A stretch of DNA of 64,000 bases, taken from positions 46,026,856-46,090,855 of the forward strand of contig NC_060063.1 in NCBI RefSeq assembly GCF_020283565.1, in the 5' to 3' direction. Below the pieces are notes generated by a model. That model was not told the DNA's origin. It made no database searches and saw nothing but the letters and a program-made list of their open reading frames with translations. This DNA comes from Trifolium pratense. Lineage: Eukaryota > Streptophyta > Magnoliopsida > Fabales > Fabaceae. This document shows, piece after piece, positions 53,001 to 64,000 of the stretch; positions within the stretch are counted from its first letter, which is position 1; each line of letters starts with the position of its first letter. The position numbers and the translations under genes are program-made.

Positions 53001-56000
53001 CAAACACCTGCAGAAGAAAGTCACTGTCTAAGTTTCATTTTCAGTAAAAACGATAGCACCATAGGAACTAACTACTAACTCCCCGTTATTACCTTGTAGA
53101 CCAAGCTGTCGGCACGCTTTTCAGTGTTTTCGTTGTTTTCATTTTTGATAAGTGTGACAGATACCTGGCCTCCAATCTTAGTAATATACTGAATGGAGAA
53201 AAGGTAAACAGCAGTGAGCCCAAACCTGAATCCAAACAATTAAAACTAGAGTCATAATAGTGAAGTATTTTACTCAATATTGCAAAAAGGAAATAACAGA
53301 ATATTCAATGAACTCTAGAAAGTAGAACCACAACAACAAGGATTGATTTGGATTCTCACTTCATTACATCCGAACTAATAACTCCGTAAAGATGTGCGTA
53401 CGCCAACTCAAAAGGTAACTGGAGACATATTATGCTGAAGATAATGATAGCATCGTTTCGGAATCTCATAAAACGCCCTAACCACTCATATCTCTGGAAT
53501 ACTTGTTTCCCTTTTACTCTATCAGCCTCCAATACTTTAATGAGTTCCATTGGCGACTGTAGGGAACTGTCCTTCCTTCCTGGAATCTTGTACCCCGAAT
53601 GAGCTTCAACAGTAGAACTAAGAGGCCATCTACAAGCAACACCGCAACATGAGAGAAAAATCATCTCGGAAAGGGTAGTAACACATAAGAAAAAGTGAAT
53701 GTATTGATCCCAAAAGAAGTAAACACAACTCCCTCCTTTCCAAAATAACGGTCGTCTAAGGTTTTCCCACACAAACTAAAAAAAGCTATAAATACACTAA
53801 AGAATGTTGCAATTTTACAAAACAATCCTTATTAACTATTGATTGTTTACTCATTGTCATAAATCTATAGCGGAATATAGTGACTTGAAAAAAGTGCAGA
53901 AAATGCTAGGTTAAGGGTAGAATGGAAATTTTTTATTAAATGTTGCAAAGGCAAAACAGGACTTATTTTGAACATCTTTTATATGCTAAAACGACATTTA
54001 TTTTGCAACGGAGATAGTAAATCATTACCTGGCTAAAAGTGCTGCATTTTTACGTTTCCAGAATTGACAAAACATTACAGCCCAAAGTATCACTACTACA
54101 AAGAAAACAGGAAGCACTACTAATTTCATTGACCTGAAATGTAATATGTCATATAAACCACTTGGTTAGATGCAAAAACAAAGCTGTGTGGCATCATAAA
54201 CAAATACCACTAGACAGATTGGCTCACCTAAAATCAACCAATTGCAATGTAAGACCAAATGCAGCGAGGACGAACAGCCATCGTGTGTACATTCCAAGAA
54301 AAGCAAAATAGATTGCAATCTGCAGATTGTTCATTCATTCATAGGATAAGGAGAATGAATAATATCATTTTCATATTGTGTGGTAAAGCTCATAATCATA
54401 TTTTACCTTTGCCCCATAATATGGATAAATGTCATCGATTGGCTGATTCGTACAGTCCCACCAACGAAGAGCCCAAGTCCTGAGAAGTTTCTTTCTCGTC
54501 TTTTCATCTATCAATCAAAAAAGCAATATTAGTTCACGCTTCAAGTGATATACTAAATCTAGAGAGTATTTGACGGCACATGAGTAAGAAAAACACCATG
54601 CAAAGGAAAGACTTGCTTGACAATGTTCTCCGATTCCAATTTCTGAATCAGATTCTCCCCGATTTCCCAAAAGATTTCTTTTCCATCAAATTTAAGGGTT
54701 TTCGCTGACTTGCTGTTGTTTGCCTGCAAATTCAATATACAAGAGAACCAAAATGTTAAGACATGACGACAAGAGAAAGTTCATATGTGGTTTCCGTTTC
54801 ATAATAGGCATGTCGCATGCCCATAGTACTGATGATCATAGCAACAAAGTCATATAACAAGTCATAAATTTTTTTTTCTTCATTTAGTGAGGGATTTTGA
54901 CACGTAGAGACTATTAGACTGTCTTGGAGAGCTCATGGAAACAAATTATAACATGTCCATAAGCTGTTTTCAACATATTTCAATACGCTCTCCAGGATAG
55001 CTTATGAAAAAAAAATTACTTTATTTTAGCGTGTTATAGGAATAGCATACATGACATGATACGTGTTTATATGATAAGTGCTTATACCGTAAGTGCTTAG
55101 TTAAGTTGTTTATCCAAACAGGGCCTATGAATGGTTATGAAAGGAACTTACTATTCCATATATCAAGTGACAGTAGCAATGAAAACGCTCACACCAGCTG
55201 AAAACAGAACCGTCGGGTTGTTTCACAAAAGCTTCAACTTCCTCCATCTCAAATTGTAAATCCATACCTAGCATTAAGCACAAGACACGGTAACATTAAC
55301 GATCACATCACACGCTAGCAAACAACATTTTCCATTGAACTTAAGATAAAATTGTATTCGGTAGAACACATGCCCCCGTTTTGCGGATTTGCATATATAC
55401 CTATATGAGTCCTTTTCATGATTTGTAATTCAGCTGCAGCTCTCCCTAACGTATCCAAAGGTGCAGCCAACTAAACAAATCACATCCAATTTTTAGCTAC
55501 TCCACAAAAAAACTTAATTAGACACATAAATAAAACTAAATAAACAATCGTATAGATACACCATGGATCCTAATAAAGGTTTGTTTCAATTGACTTATTT
55601 TAGCTTATCTAAGCTCATCTGTACGGTTGTACCGCTGTTTGAGAGAGCTTATGGAAATAGCTTATGACAGGTCGATAAGCTCTCCACTCTCCAGGATAGC
55701 TTATGAAAACAACTTATAGCTTATATGGATACAATTTGAATTTAATTATATCATGTTATAGAAATCATAACCTCTCCACTCTCCAGGATAGCTTATGAAA
55801 ACAACTTAAAGCTTGTATGGATACAATTTGAATTTAATTATATATCATGTTATAGAAATAGTTCAGACATAACCACTTATAATATAAGAATTTATGCTAT
55901 AACCCCTTCAATAAGCTAGCTATCCAAAATGGCCTAATATAAACAAAATCCTGGTTCAAACCTATTGGCTTAATAATAATAAAAAATTCAAGAGAAAGCA

Positions 56001-56371
56001 AATAAAAGAACCAAAATTACTTCATAAAGACAGAAACACCATCCAATATGGAATGAAAATTATGAGGCATGAAAACATACATGAAAAGTAAATAAATTTA
56101 AGAAACATTTGAATACATACAGTAAATTATATTTATATACTCCAATTAAGCAAAATGGGTTTAACATAGAAAGAAATTCAGAAAACCTAACCTTAATGAA
56201 ATCATCTGCAATGCCAATAACTTTCTCAACTACAAACCCCACTTTCTTAAATTCCTTAATAAGAACATTAGTACAGTCAGAAGATTCATCATTTTCTTGC
56301 ATGCTCCTCTTTGTAATCACCACCCCAAATTCAAATACAGCTTCTTCATTTCCATTCTCATTCTCATTCAT
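50094..56371 (-). CDS. Anoctamin-like (TMEM16 family) membrane protein
   Basis: Sixteen minus-strand exons: 56192-56371, 55401-55470, 55152-55267, 54597-54723, 54407-54507, 54228-54319, 54029-54133, 53360-53629, 53093-53225, 52894-53007, 52744-52811, 52521-52648, 52244-52326, 51733-51840, 50453-50611, 50094-50219; 1980 nt, 659 residues. A hydrophilic N-terminal domain of about 200 residues is followed by many hydrophobic segments (for example [40 protein letters not shown]). The family signature lies in exons 13-14: [36 protein letters not shown] and [13 protein letters not shown]. Animal TMEM16 proteins are calcium-activated chloride channels or lipid scramblases. Plants usually have one copy (recalled: Arabidopsis At1g73020, similar length); which activity it has is not shown by the sequence. 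Introns 7 and 14 carry Stowaway MITEs. Confidence 0.94.
50726..51026. mobile_element. Stowaway MITE, 301 bp, in anoctamin intron 14
   Basis: TA duplicates flank it (50724-50725, 51027-51028). The ends CTCCCTCCGTCCCAAATTAT and its complement ATAATTTGGGACGGAGGGAG are perfect over 20 bases, the classic Stowaway (Tc1/mariner) terminus, implying a recent insertion. Inside, CCCAAATTATAAG is repeated once near the left end. Confidence 0.95.
51209..51459. mobile_element. Second Stowaway MITE, 251 bp, in the same intron
   Basis: TA at 51207-51208 and 51460-51461. The ends CTCCCTCCGGTCTCGAATAT and ACAAGACTAGAGGGAG pair imperfectly, with AATATAAGCAA / TTGCTTATAT inside. It is a different and older subfamily than its neighbour, and it has split a GCTTATG hairpin repeat that resumes after it. 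Confidence 0.88.
53729..54017. mobile_element. Degenerate Stowaway MITE filling anoctamin intron 7
   Basis: The left end CTCCCTCCTTTCCAAAATAA and right end TTATTTTGCAACGGAGATAG pair imperfectly; TA follows on the right. The element makes up about 289 of the 399 bases of the intron (53630-54028). Confidence 0.7.
54895..55130. repeat. GCTTATG hairpin repeat in anoctamin intron 3
   Basis: Same family as at 24640-25150, with GCTTATGAAAA and ATAAGTGCTTATAC phrases and the edge phrase ATCCAAACAGGGCC. Confidence 0.6.
55580..55935. repeat. GCTTATG hairpin repeat with internal tandem duplication
   Basis: In anoctamin intron 1. A unit of about 108 bp (CTCTCCACTCTCCAGGATAG .. ATATCATGTTATAGAAAT) is present twice, near 55679 and 55772. 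Same family as the other GCTTATG repeats. Confidence 0.65.
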
Positions 56372-57860
56372 ATTTTCAACAAAATGGGTTCTTTAAAAGC
56401 CAAATGGGTTGCTTTTATGAAATGGGTAAAAGAAAGATCCGTTCTTTAGGCAAAAGGGGTTAGAGAAATGCCATAAAAAGGAAGAATTTTGAGAGAGAAA
56501 TTGAATGGGGGATGAAAAAAGAAACCAAAAAACAGAAAAAGTTGATTTTTTTTTTTTTTTATGAGTTAAAATGAAGATAGCGATGATTTCAAAGAAAACG
56601 GTGACATTAGAGATTGTTAACACAAAAACAAAAACATCGGAAGTATACGACGAGGATCTATGTTCGAGGAATTTGAGTTTGAGGAAACAGACGGTGTTGT
56701 ACACGTGGATGTTTTACTCTATCCGTTCTAAAGCAATTTATGAATTAAAAAAAGAAAATACTATATATATAGAGCTATATAAAAAGAAATCAAATATTTT
56801 AAATAATAAATTAATACTATAAATTCTAAATAAATCCTACATATTCAAAACAAAAATATTAATCTTAAACTTTAATATTATTTTATTTGAAATATAAATA
56901 TAAAATATATTTAAATCTAAAATCTTCAAAAAGATATTTAGTCATTATTCTCAATAATGTTGTTGTTCTTTCTTTCCCAAATATAATAATTAAGATTTGT
57001 CAAAAAAGAGAGAGCAGATACAGTAAAAGTTTTGTGTAAATCAAATACAAAAGTAATTTAGTAAAATTATTGTTCTTTATTTTTTATTTCATTCATTTCA
57101 TTTGTTTGTGTGAAATAAATAAATAAACAAACTAGTATGATAATTACAATTGTCCCAAAAAAGGATAATCTGATGTTGAGTAAGGGGTTACTAAATAGGT
57201 GTCATACACACTTTTAGTCCTATGTGGAGATAGGAATGTTCCTATTTGTTTGTTAGTTGTGATATTTGCTTCAGATTATTAGTGTATATTTGACATTATA
57301 GTGAGGATGTTAGAATTACGATTATCAGTCGATATTTTTCAAAAGCATAAAGTATAATCTTTAAAAAATCGCGGTAGATCACCAACATATCCACATTTAC
57401 ACTTAACATATGCTTAGTCTATATTAACATCATCATGATGAAACTTAGGTAGCAAATCTGGTTCTGGGGTCAGTTCTGACATCAAGCGGTTCCAACCCCC
57501 TTCCGATCGAAATTACGGGATATCAAGCTGTGGTTCTTCCTACCAAATTCAGCGTCAATCACTGAACCAACTAACGATTGGTAAATGCATTTGAATATTA
57601 ATTCCACCAATTGTGATATCACCAAAATTATAAGGAATAAAATCTGTTACATGATTTGGTTAAGAGGATTAAACATGTACTCCATTGACTTGTCATGATT
57701 CCTCATCAAATATTGACATTGAATTTGTGACATATATGAGCATGTGAATCTAAATGTAGAGGTTCATAATCAGAGCCAGCCATCTACTTATCTTACAAAA
57801 CCAAACAACATTTATTGTCATCAACAGATAATTCTTCACACTCTCACACCAAAATAAATC
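56372..57860. promoter_or_regulatory. Shared upstream region of anoctamin (-) and ILR1-like copy 1 (+)
   Basis: The two genes are head to head, about 1.49 kb apart. Left part: anoctamin 5' leader and promoter, with a poly-T tract at about 56547-56560. From about 57163 on, GATGTTGAGTAAGGGGTTAC and nearby phrases match the region before copy 2 (from about 61238), so this part belongs to the tandem duplication. The middle, about 57290-57760, has no counterpart before copy 2. Confidence 0.6.
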
Positions 57861-60800
57861 ATGTCTTCTTCCTTCAAATTTAAATGCTTCCAATATTTTT
57901 TCATCATCATATTCATATTAAATGTCTTTGCTGCAACAACCATTTTATCATCATCAACAGACGATTCTTCATTCAACAACTTTCTAGATATTGCCAAGAG
58001 TCCAGAAGTTTTTAATTGGATGATTAATATCAGAAGAAAGATTCATGAGAATCCAGAATTAGCTTATCAAGAATTTGAAACAAGTGAACTGATAAGATCC
58101 GAATTGGATAAAATGGGTATATCTTATAAACATCCAGTTGCAATCACTGGTGTCATTGGTTTCATAGGAACTGGATTTTCTCCTTTTGTTGCTTTAAGAG
58201 CTGATATGGATGCTCTTCCTATGCAGGTTAGTTAATTATTACATGATGTTCATATTGCCTTTTTCTATAGTATAGATGCTCTTTTATGATGGTTGACTTT
58301 TGATTTCTGTTGTTTTATGAGATGGTTCTATGTTCTATTGTTGATTTGTTTGTGATGTCATGTTTAATTTGAACCTTAGGAAATGGTGGAGTGGGAGCAT
58401 AAGAGTAAAGTAGCTGGAAAGATGCACGCGTGCGGTCATGATGCTCATGTTACTATGCTACTTGGTGCTGCAAAGATTCTCAAACAGCATGAAAAAGAGA
58501 TACAAGTGTGTAACATTTTATCTTAGCTTCTTTATTTTGGTTTTCAGGATGCAATTAGTACATGAAAAAGAGTGTATTTTTCTCTATATTACTATGAGCA
58601 AACTAGAAATGTTAGTAAAAGAAATGAAGTTTGAACTGGACAAATCAGATGCAACATCTTGGATTTTATTTTTAGTTTTCTAAGCAGTATCAGTTGCATT
58701 ATTTGTGGTCTTCTGAGTGGCGTCATTGGCATATTCAGAAGCCTCTTTGCTTTTTTGAGCAGCATCATTGGCATATTTAGAAGCTTCTTTGGTTTTCTGA
58801 GAAGCATCACCTTCATAATCTTTGGACTTATATCATATGTGGCACCATTGGCATACTCTCTTGTCTTCTCTGCAACATCACCTGCATAATCCTTTGCTTT
58901 CTGTGATGCATCATCAGCATAGTCTTTAGACTTATATGCAGCATCACTAGCATAATCTTTGGTCTTATATGCTGCATCTTTGGTCTTCTCTGCAGCATCA
59001 CCTGCATAGTCTTTGGTCTTGTATGCTCCGAAGCATCACCAGCTTAATCTTTGGTCTTGTATGCTGCATCAGTTGCATAATCTTTGAACTTGCCAGTAGA
59101 TAAGCTCAAATAAGCCACATCACTTATAAATGCTACTTTCTGATGTATATATTCTCTTGTTATTGTAGTCTTCATCTCTTATGGATAACTGATAATATAG
59201 TATTTTTTTTAATCTTTTTGTCTAACTCAGGGAACTGTTGTTCTTGTTTTCCAACCAGCAGAGGAAGGAGGTGGAGGGGCTAAGAAAATTTTAGATTCTG
59301 GAGCATTAGAAAATGTTACTGCTATCTTTGGATTGCATATTGCTCCTGACTTACCAATAGGCGAAGTGGACTCTAAGTCTGGTCCAATATTGGCTGGAAG
59401 TGGCCGCTTTAAAGCAAAAATAAGCGGAAAAGGAGGTCATGCAGCACTTCCTCAACACTCTATTGATCCTATATTGGCAGCTTCCAATGTGATTGTAAGC
59501 TTACAACAACTTGTTTCTCGCGAGGCCGATCCTCTAGACTCCCAGGTAAATATGGTCAATTTCATATGATTAACGTTTATGCTATAAGCGCTTAATTAAG
59601 TTGTTAGTCCAAATAGTAGCTAAAATAAATAAGCACCAACATGTCTTCCTAATATTGAAGGTGCCATTAACCGTCTTGTGTTCCTTACGTAATGCTTGTT
59701 TCCATAGGTTGTGACGATTGCAAAATTCCATGGTGGTAGTGCGTTCAATGTTATTCCGGATTATGTCACAATTGGTGGCACTTTCCGCGCCTTTTCTAAA
59801 CAAAGCTTCAACCAACTGAGACAGCGGATTGAGCAGGTATGTAACGGAAATGAATAGATTCAGTTTGGATGCATAAAGTGAAATCTGAATCTTTCCTATA
59901 GTATACATCATCAGCTAAAATAATTTGTATGTTATTTTCTTTACTTTAATTGTGTCTTTATTATCAAGAATTATAATTGGTGGAACTTATAAAGTGGTTC
60001 ATTTTACTGCATTAACATCATGTTTTTGTGTCTCAATTATTTTCACACGAAAGATAAGTGAACATGAATGAAAATAATCCATAGAAAGAACAAATTCGAA
60101 CGCTAAGAGCCTGTTTGGTTTGGAGAATGTTTTCTGTTTTCTTTCCTGTTATCAATTTAAATTTACAAAACTGTCACATTATTTTTCACTTTGTTTTCAG
60201 TCTTCAAATATTCGTATAATTTTGTAACTGTCCAATCTTGGTAGGGATTAAATAGTTTATAGCATAAACCCTTATCATGTAAGTGCTTATGTATAAGCTC
60301 TTTTTCAAACAAAAGATGACATAGAGTCAAACTGTTTTCATATAAGCTATAATCTGTTTTCACAAGCTATCATGAAAAGCGTAAGGAAATAAGCTGAAAA
60401 CAGCTTATGTACATACAATAAACTGTTTCTATAAGCTCTCCCTAACAGTTCCACAGGTGCTTATTTCAGTTGATAAGCTAAAATAAGTCAATCAAAACAT
60501 CCCTAAGGCTGATTCGTTTATGCAGGTTATTATCGGACAAGCTGGTGTGCATAGGTGCAATGCAACTGTGGACGTAAAACCTGGCTATCCTCCAACTGTA
60601 AACAATTTTGACTTGCATGAGCATTTTGTGAAAGTTGCAGTGAAAATGCTTGGTATCAATAAAGTTGACAGTTTCATGACGCCAATCATGGCAGCCGAAG
60701 ATTTTTCATTCTATCAAGAGGTCATACCTGGTTACTTGTTCTTCCTTGGAGTGAAGAATGTCGAACATGAACAGTTTGTGCCATCATTTTTACACTCACC

Positions 60801-60933
60801 ATATCTCAAAATCAATGAAGATGGACTGCCTTATGGAGCTGCACTTCATGCATCATTAGCAGCTAATTATCTTGTAAAACATCAGCAGGATATTGCACCT
60901 GGTGTTGAGAGAAAATATCATGATGAATTATAA
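57861..60933 (+). CDS. ILR1-like IAA-amino acid hydrolase, copy 1
   Basis: Five exons: 57861-58226, 58380-58505, 59231-59545, 59708-59836, 60526-60933; 1344 nt, 447 residues. It is an M20-family amidohydrolase that frees auxin (or other acids) from amino-acid conjugates in the ER. A signal peptide ([14 protein letters not shown]) starts the protein and the last four residues are HDEL, an ER retention signal. Metal-ligand motifs are present: [34 protein letters not shown] and [12 protein letters not shown]. Against copy 2, a four-residue block (FLDE) is missing at 60573/60574, and one Phe is gained before LHSPY. Intron 2 (725 bp) carries an antisense LEA gene fragment not present in copy 2. 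Preferred substrate cannot be told from sequence. Confidence 0.93.
58638..59094 (-). pseudogene. Captured LEA (group 3, 11-mer repeat) gene fragment in ILR1-like intron 2
   Basis: Read on the minus strand, the sequence codes tandem 11-residue LEA_4-type repeats: [72 protein letters not shown]. Such proteins are desiccation protectants. It is broken: TAA at 59044-59046, a frameshift near 59030, and TAG at 58680-58682. No start codon, intron or promoter can be assigned. It sits antisense to the amidohydrolase and wholly within its intron. Copy 2's intron at the same place is 83 bp and lacks it. How it was carried there is unknown; capture by a transposon or template switching during repair are options. 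Confidence 0.88.
60240..60515. repeat. GCTTATG hairpin repeat in ILR1-like copy 1 intron 4
   Basis: AAGTGCTTATGTATAAGCTC, TTTTCATATAAGCTATAA and GATAAGCTAAAATAAGTCAA mark the family. The same insertion is present at the matching place in copy 2 (63415-63605), in a shorter form, so it predates the gene duplication. Confidence 0.7.
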
Positions 60934-61481
60934 ATGTTAGGGAAAAGCTAACACGTGCCCTAAGGGCAAATGTTAGTGATTCAAAAAAGAAAATGTTTTA
61001 TCATAATTCATGCATCTAATGCATTTTTTAAACTTGATTTCAAATTAATTACACAAAATTTAAGACCATATTTCTACTTTTGGATTCTCAACACGTGCCC
61101 TAAGGACAATTTTTTTGTCAAATGCAGATTTTAAGGAAATGCCTTACAAACTGATTTTTAGGCTAAATTTTTTTTTTTTTTTTTTACAAAATGATTTTCT
61201 TTAAAATCTATAACAAACACTATCAAAATGATAAAATAGATTTGATGTTGAGAAAGGCGTTACTAAATAGGTGTCATACTGTTTACCAAAAAAAAATAAA
61301 AATAAGTGTCATACTTTTTGTCCAATGTGGAGATAGAAAGGTTACTATTTGTTTGTTAATTGTGTTTTTTATATATAGATAGACGAAATGACAAGTTATT
61401 AGAAACTCACATATATAAAGCGGAGAGATGATTTATTGTCATCAACAGATAATTCTTCACACTCCCACACCAAAACAAATC
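60934..61481 (+). other. Spacer between the two ILR1-like genes
   Basis: 3' UTR of copy 1 with ACACGTGCCCTAAGG occurring twice (60951 and 61090), then a poly-T run near 61169-61184. From about 61238 the sequence matches the promoter part upstream of copy 1 (GATGTTGAGAAAGGCGTTAC, AAATAGGTGTCATAC), and the leader (TTGTCATCAACAGATAATTC) is nearly the same in both. Confidence 0.6.
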
Positions 61482-64000
61482 ATGTCTTCTTCCTTCAAAT
61501 TCAAATGCTTCCAACATTTTTTCACCATCATATTCATATTAAATGTATTTGCTGCAACAACCATTTTGTCATCAACAACAGATGATTCTTCATTCAACAA
61601 GTTTCTTGACACTGCCAAGAGTCCTGAGATTTTTGATTGGATGATCAATATCAGAAGGAAAATTCATGAGAATCCTGAATTAGGTTATGAAGAATATGAA
61701 ACAAGTGAACTGATAAGATCAGAATTGGATAAAATGGGCATACCTTATAAACATCCAGTTGCAATCACTGGTGTCATTGGTTTCATAGGAACTGGATTCT
61801 CTCCTTTTGTTGCTTTAAGAGCTGATATGGATGCTCTTCCTATGCAGGTTAATTATATTAGGTTTTTCTATTTGAATGACACTAATGTTAGTAATTTAGT
61901 TACATTACATTACATGATATTCATATTGATTTCCTCTATAGTATAGATGCTCTTTTATGATGGTTGACTTTTGTTTTCTTTAGGTTTTTTTTTTTATAAT
62001 TTTATTTATTTATCTTAACCCTCCTATGTCTAACTGTCTAAGTAATCCGGAGTTCAAGTCTGACCAAGAATTGTTCCGGTTAGGATTCGAACTTGGATAC
62101 TCCGTACTGAAATTCATTTATCACTTGAGCTTAACTACTTAATTTTTTATTTTATTTTATAGTTTATGAGATGGTTCTAAGTTATAATTTCTCTTTACTA
62201 TTATTTTACTAGGTTTTTACATTATATATATCATTAATTGATTGTTGTGATGTCATGTTTAAACCTTAGGAAATGGTGGAGTGGGAGCACAAGAGTAAAG
62301 TAGCTGGAAAGATGCACGCGTGTGGTCATGATGCTCATGTTACCATGTTACTTGGTGCTGCAAAGATTCTTAAACAGCATGAAAAAGAAATACAGGTGTG
62401 TGACCTTTTGTCTTGGCTTCTTTTTTTCAGTTTACTATTATGAATTTAAAATGTGTGTGATCACTACTTTATTGTCAGGGAACTGTTGTTCTTGTTTTCC
62501 AACCAGCGGAGGAAGGAGGTGGCGGAGGGGCTAAGAAAATTTTAGATTCTGGAGTATTAGAAAATGCTACTGCTATCTTTGGATTGCATATTGCTCCTGT
62601 GTTACCAATAGGTGAAGTGACCTCTAGGTCTGGTCCAATAATGGCAGGAAGTGGCCGCTTTGAAGCAAAAATAAGCGGAAAAGGAGGTCATGCAGCACTT
62701 CCTCAACACTCTATCGATCCTATATTGGCAGCTTCTAATGTGATTATTAACTTACAACAACTTGTTTCTCGCGAGGCCGATCCACTAGACTCCCAGGTAA
62801 ATATGGTCAATTCTTCATATGATTAACGTTTATGTTATAAGCGCTTAATTAAGTTGTTTTTCCAAACAATAGCTAAAATAAATAAGTTTGCATGATATTC
62901 TTGAATCCATAACTATGCTAAGAAATCAACATGTCTTCTACCTGTTTACTTTAGCTCTATTCATGGTAAACTTTACCTGTTTCTTCTCCATAAGGTGGAA
63001 AGCTTGTTAGAGCTTTTTTGGTGTAGAGCTAGTTCGATATACATTTTGTTTCCAAAATCATCATTTCTTGTTGAAAGTGATACAATCAGTCTCGTCTTTA
63101 TTACATGATGCATGTTCCTATAGGTTGTGACGATTGCCAAGTTCCAAGGAGGTAGTGCATTCAATGTTATTCCGGATAATGTCATAATTGGTGGAACTTT
63201 CCGAGCCTTTTCTAAACAAAGCTTTAACCAACTGCGACAGCGGATTGAGCAGGTATGTAATAGTAATGAATAAATTCATTCGAAATGCTAAGAGTCAGTT
63301 TGATTGGGATAATGTTTTCTTTTTTCATTGCCTGTTTTAAATTTTAATTACGAAACTGTCGCATTATTTTCACTTTGTTATCCGTCTTCAAGTGAAAACA
63401 AGGTTACAATTTTGGTTGGGACTAAATAGGTTATAGCATAAAGCCTTGTCATGTAAGTGCTTATGTATAAGTTCTTCTTGAAACAAAAGATAAAATAAAC
63501 TCAAACAGTTTTCATATAAGCTATAAGCTCTTTTCACAAGCTATCGTGCAAGTGCTTATTTCAGTGGATAAGCTAAAATAAGTCAATCCAAACACGCCTA
63601 AGGCTGATCCGCTGATTCATTTATGCAGGTTATCATCAGACAAGCTGCTGTGCATAGATGCAATGCAACTGTGGACTTCCTTGATGAAGTAAAACCTGCC
63701 TATCCTCCAACTGTAAACAACGGCGACTTGCACAAACATTTTGTGAATGTTGCAGTAAATATGCTTGGTATCAATAAAGTTAGTGTCATGACACCAACCA
63801 TGGGAGCTGAAGATTTTTCATTCTATCAAGAGGTCATACCTGGTTACCTGTTCTTCCTTGGAATGAAGAATGCCAAACATGAACGGTTTGTGCCATCATT
63901 ACACTCACCATATCTCAAAATCAACGAAGATGGTATGCCTTATGGAGCTGCACTTCATGCATCATTAGCAGCTAATTATCTTCTTAAATATCAGCAGGAT
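61482..64000 (+). CDS. ILR1-like IAA-amino acid hydrolase, copy 2, cut at the window end
   Basis: Exons 61482-61847, 62270-62395, 62479-62796, 63124-63252 and 63629-64000 (continuing). The exon pattern matches copy 1 exactly. Catalytic and metal motifs are intact: [35 protein letters not shown] and [13 protein letters not shown]. It keeps the block [17 protein letters not shown] that copy 1 has lost in part, and has one more Gly in the Gly run. The reading frame is open to the last base (NYLLKYQQD), so the C-terminus and any HDEL signal lie outside the window. The signal peptide ([14 protein letters not shown]) is present. Likely ER amidohydrolase of auxin conjugates. Confidence 0.92.
63415..63605. 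repeat. GCTTATG hairpin repeat in ILR1-like copy 2 intron 4
   Basis: Counterpart of 60240-60515. It lacks a block of about 80 bases found in copy 1 (around 60370-60450), so either copy 2 lost it or copy 1 gained it. Confidence 0.65.

Noticed and set aside
56109..56396. Plus-strand 95-codon ORF
   Set aside because: Antisense shadow of anoctamin exon 1.
58592..58889. Short ORFs on both strands in ILR1-like intron 2
   Set aside because: They are out-of-frame readings of the LEA-repeat fragment.

Overview
This is a plant nuclear window: AT-rich, intron-dense genes with GT..AG introns, long intergenic gaps and many small DNA transposons. The protein set and repeat style (Stowaway MITEs, GCTTATG-type hairpin repeats, an ILR1-like pair ending in HDEL) point to a legume, most likely Medicago or a close relative. 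That assignment is an inference.

Layout. 766-4281 (+): 3' part of an ELL/occludin-domain transcription elongation factor-like gene whose 5' end is missing. 5998-7060: mobile elements nested about three deep. 8243-14790 (+): a 15-exon gene joining a zinc-finger-like N-terminus to a glutamate dehydrogenase-like domain that lacks the catalytic lysine. 14791-18691: MITEs, repeats and one doubtful small membrane-protein ORF. 18692-25569 (-): an RWDD1/Gir2-like gene with a 5'-truncated LINE in an intron. It shares a 322-bp head-to-head promoter with 25892-35650 (+), a PELP1/RIX1-like ribosome-biogenesis gene. 38986-43197 (+): PWWP-domain protein. 44538-46224 (+): ribosomal protein eL28. 49067-49306 (+): small basic protein. 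50094-56371 (-): the plant anoctamin (TMEM16-like), with three Stowaway MITEs in introns. 57861-60933 and 61482-64000 (+): tandem ILR1-like amidohydrolases. The first carries a decayed, antisense LEA gene fragment in intron 2; the second is cut by the window end.

Common themes. Three genes concern translation: RWDD1/Gir2, PELP1/RIX1 and eL28. The first two share a promoter with site II (AGCCCA/TGGGCT) elements, and eL28 has telo-boxes. From memory, GDH-like, RWDD1-like and PWWP genes also lie close together in Arabidopsis (At1g51720, At1g51730, At1g51745), suggesting ancient microsynteny. The last 8 kb concern auxin-conjugate metabolism. Exon coordinates below were derived by hand from splice signals, reading frame and protein-family continuity; the frames close exactly in every complete gene.
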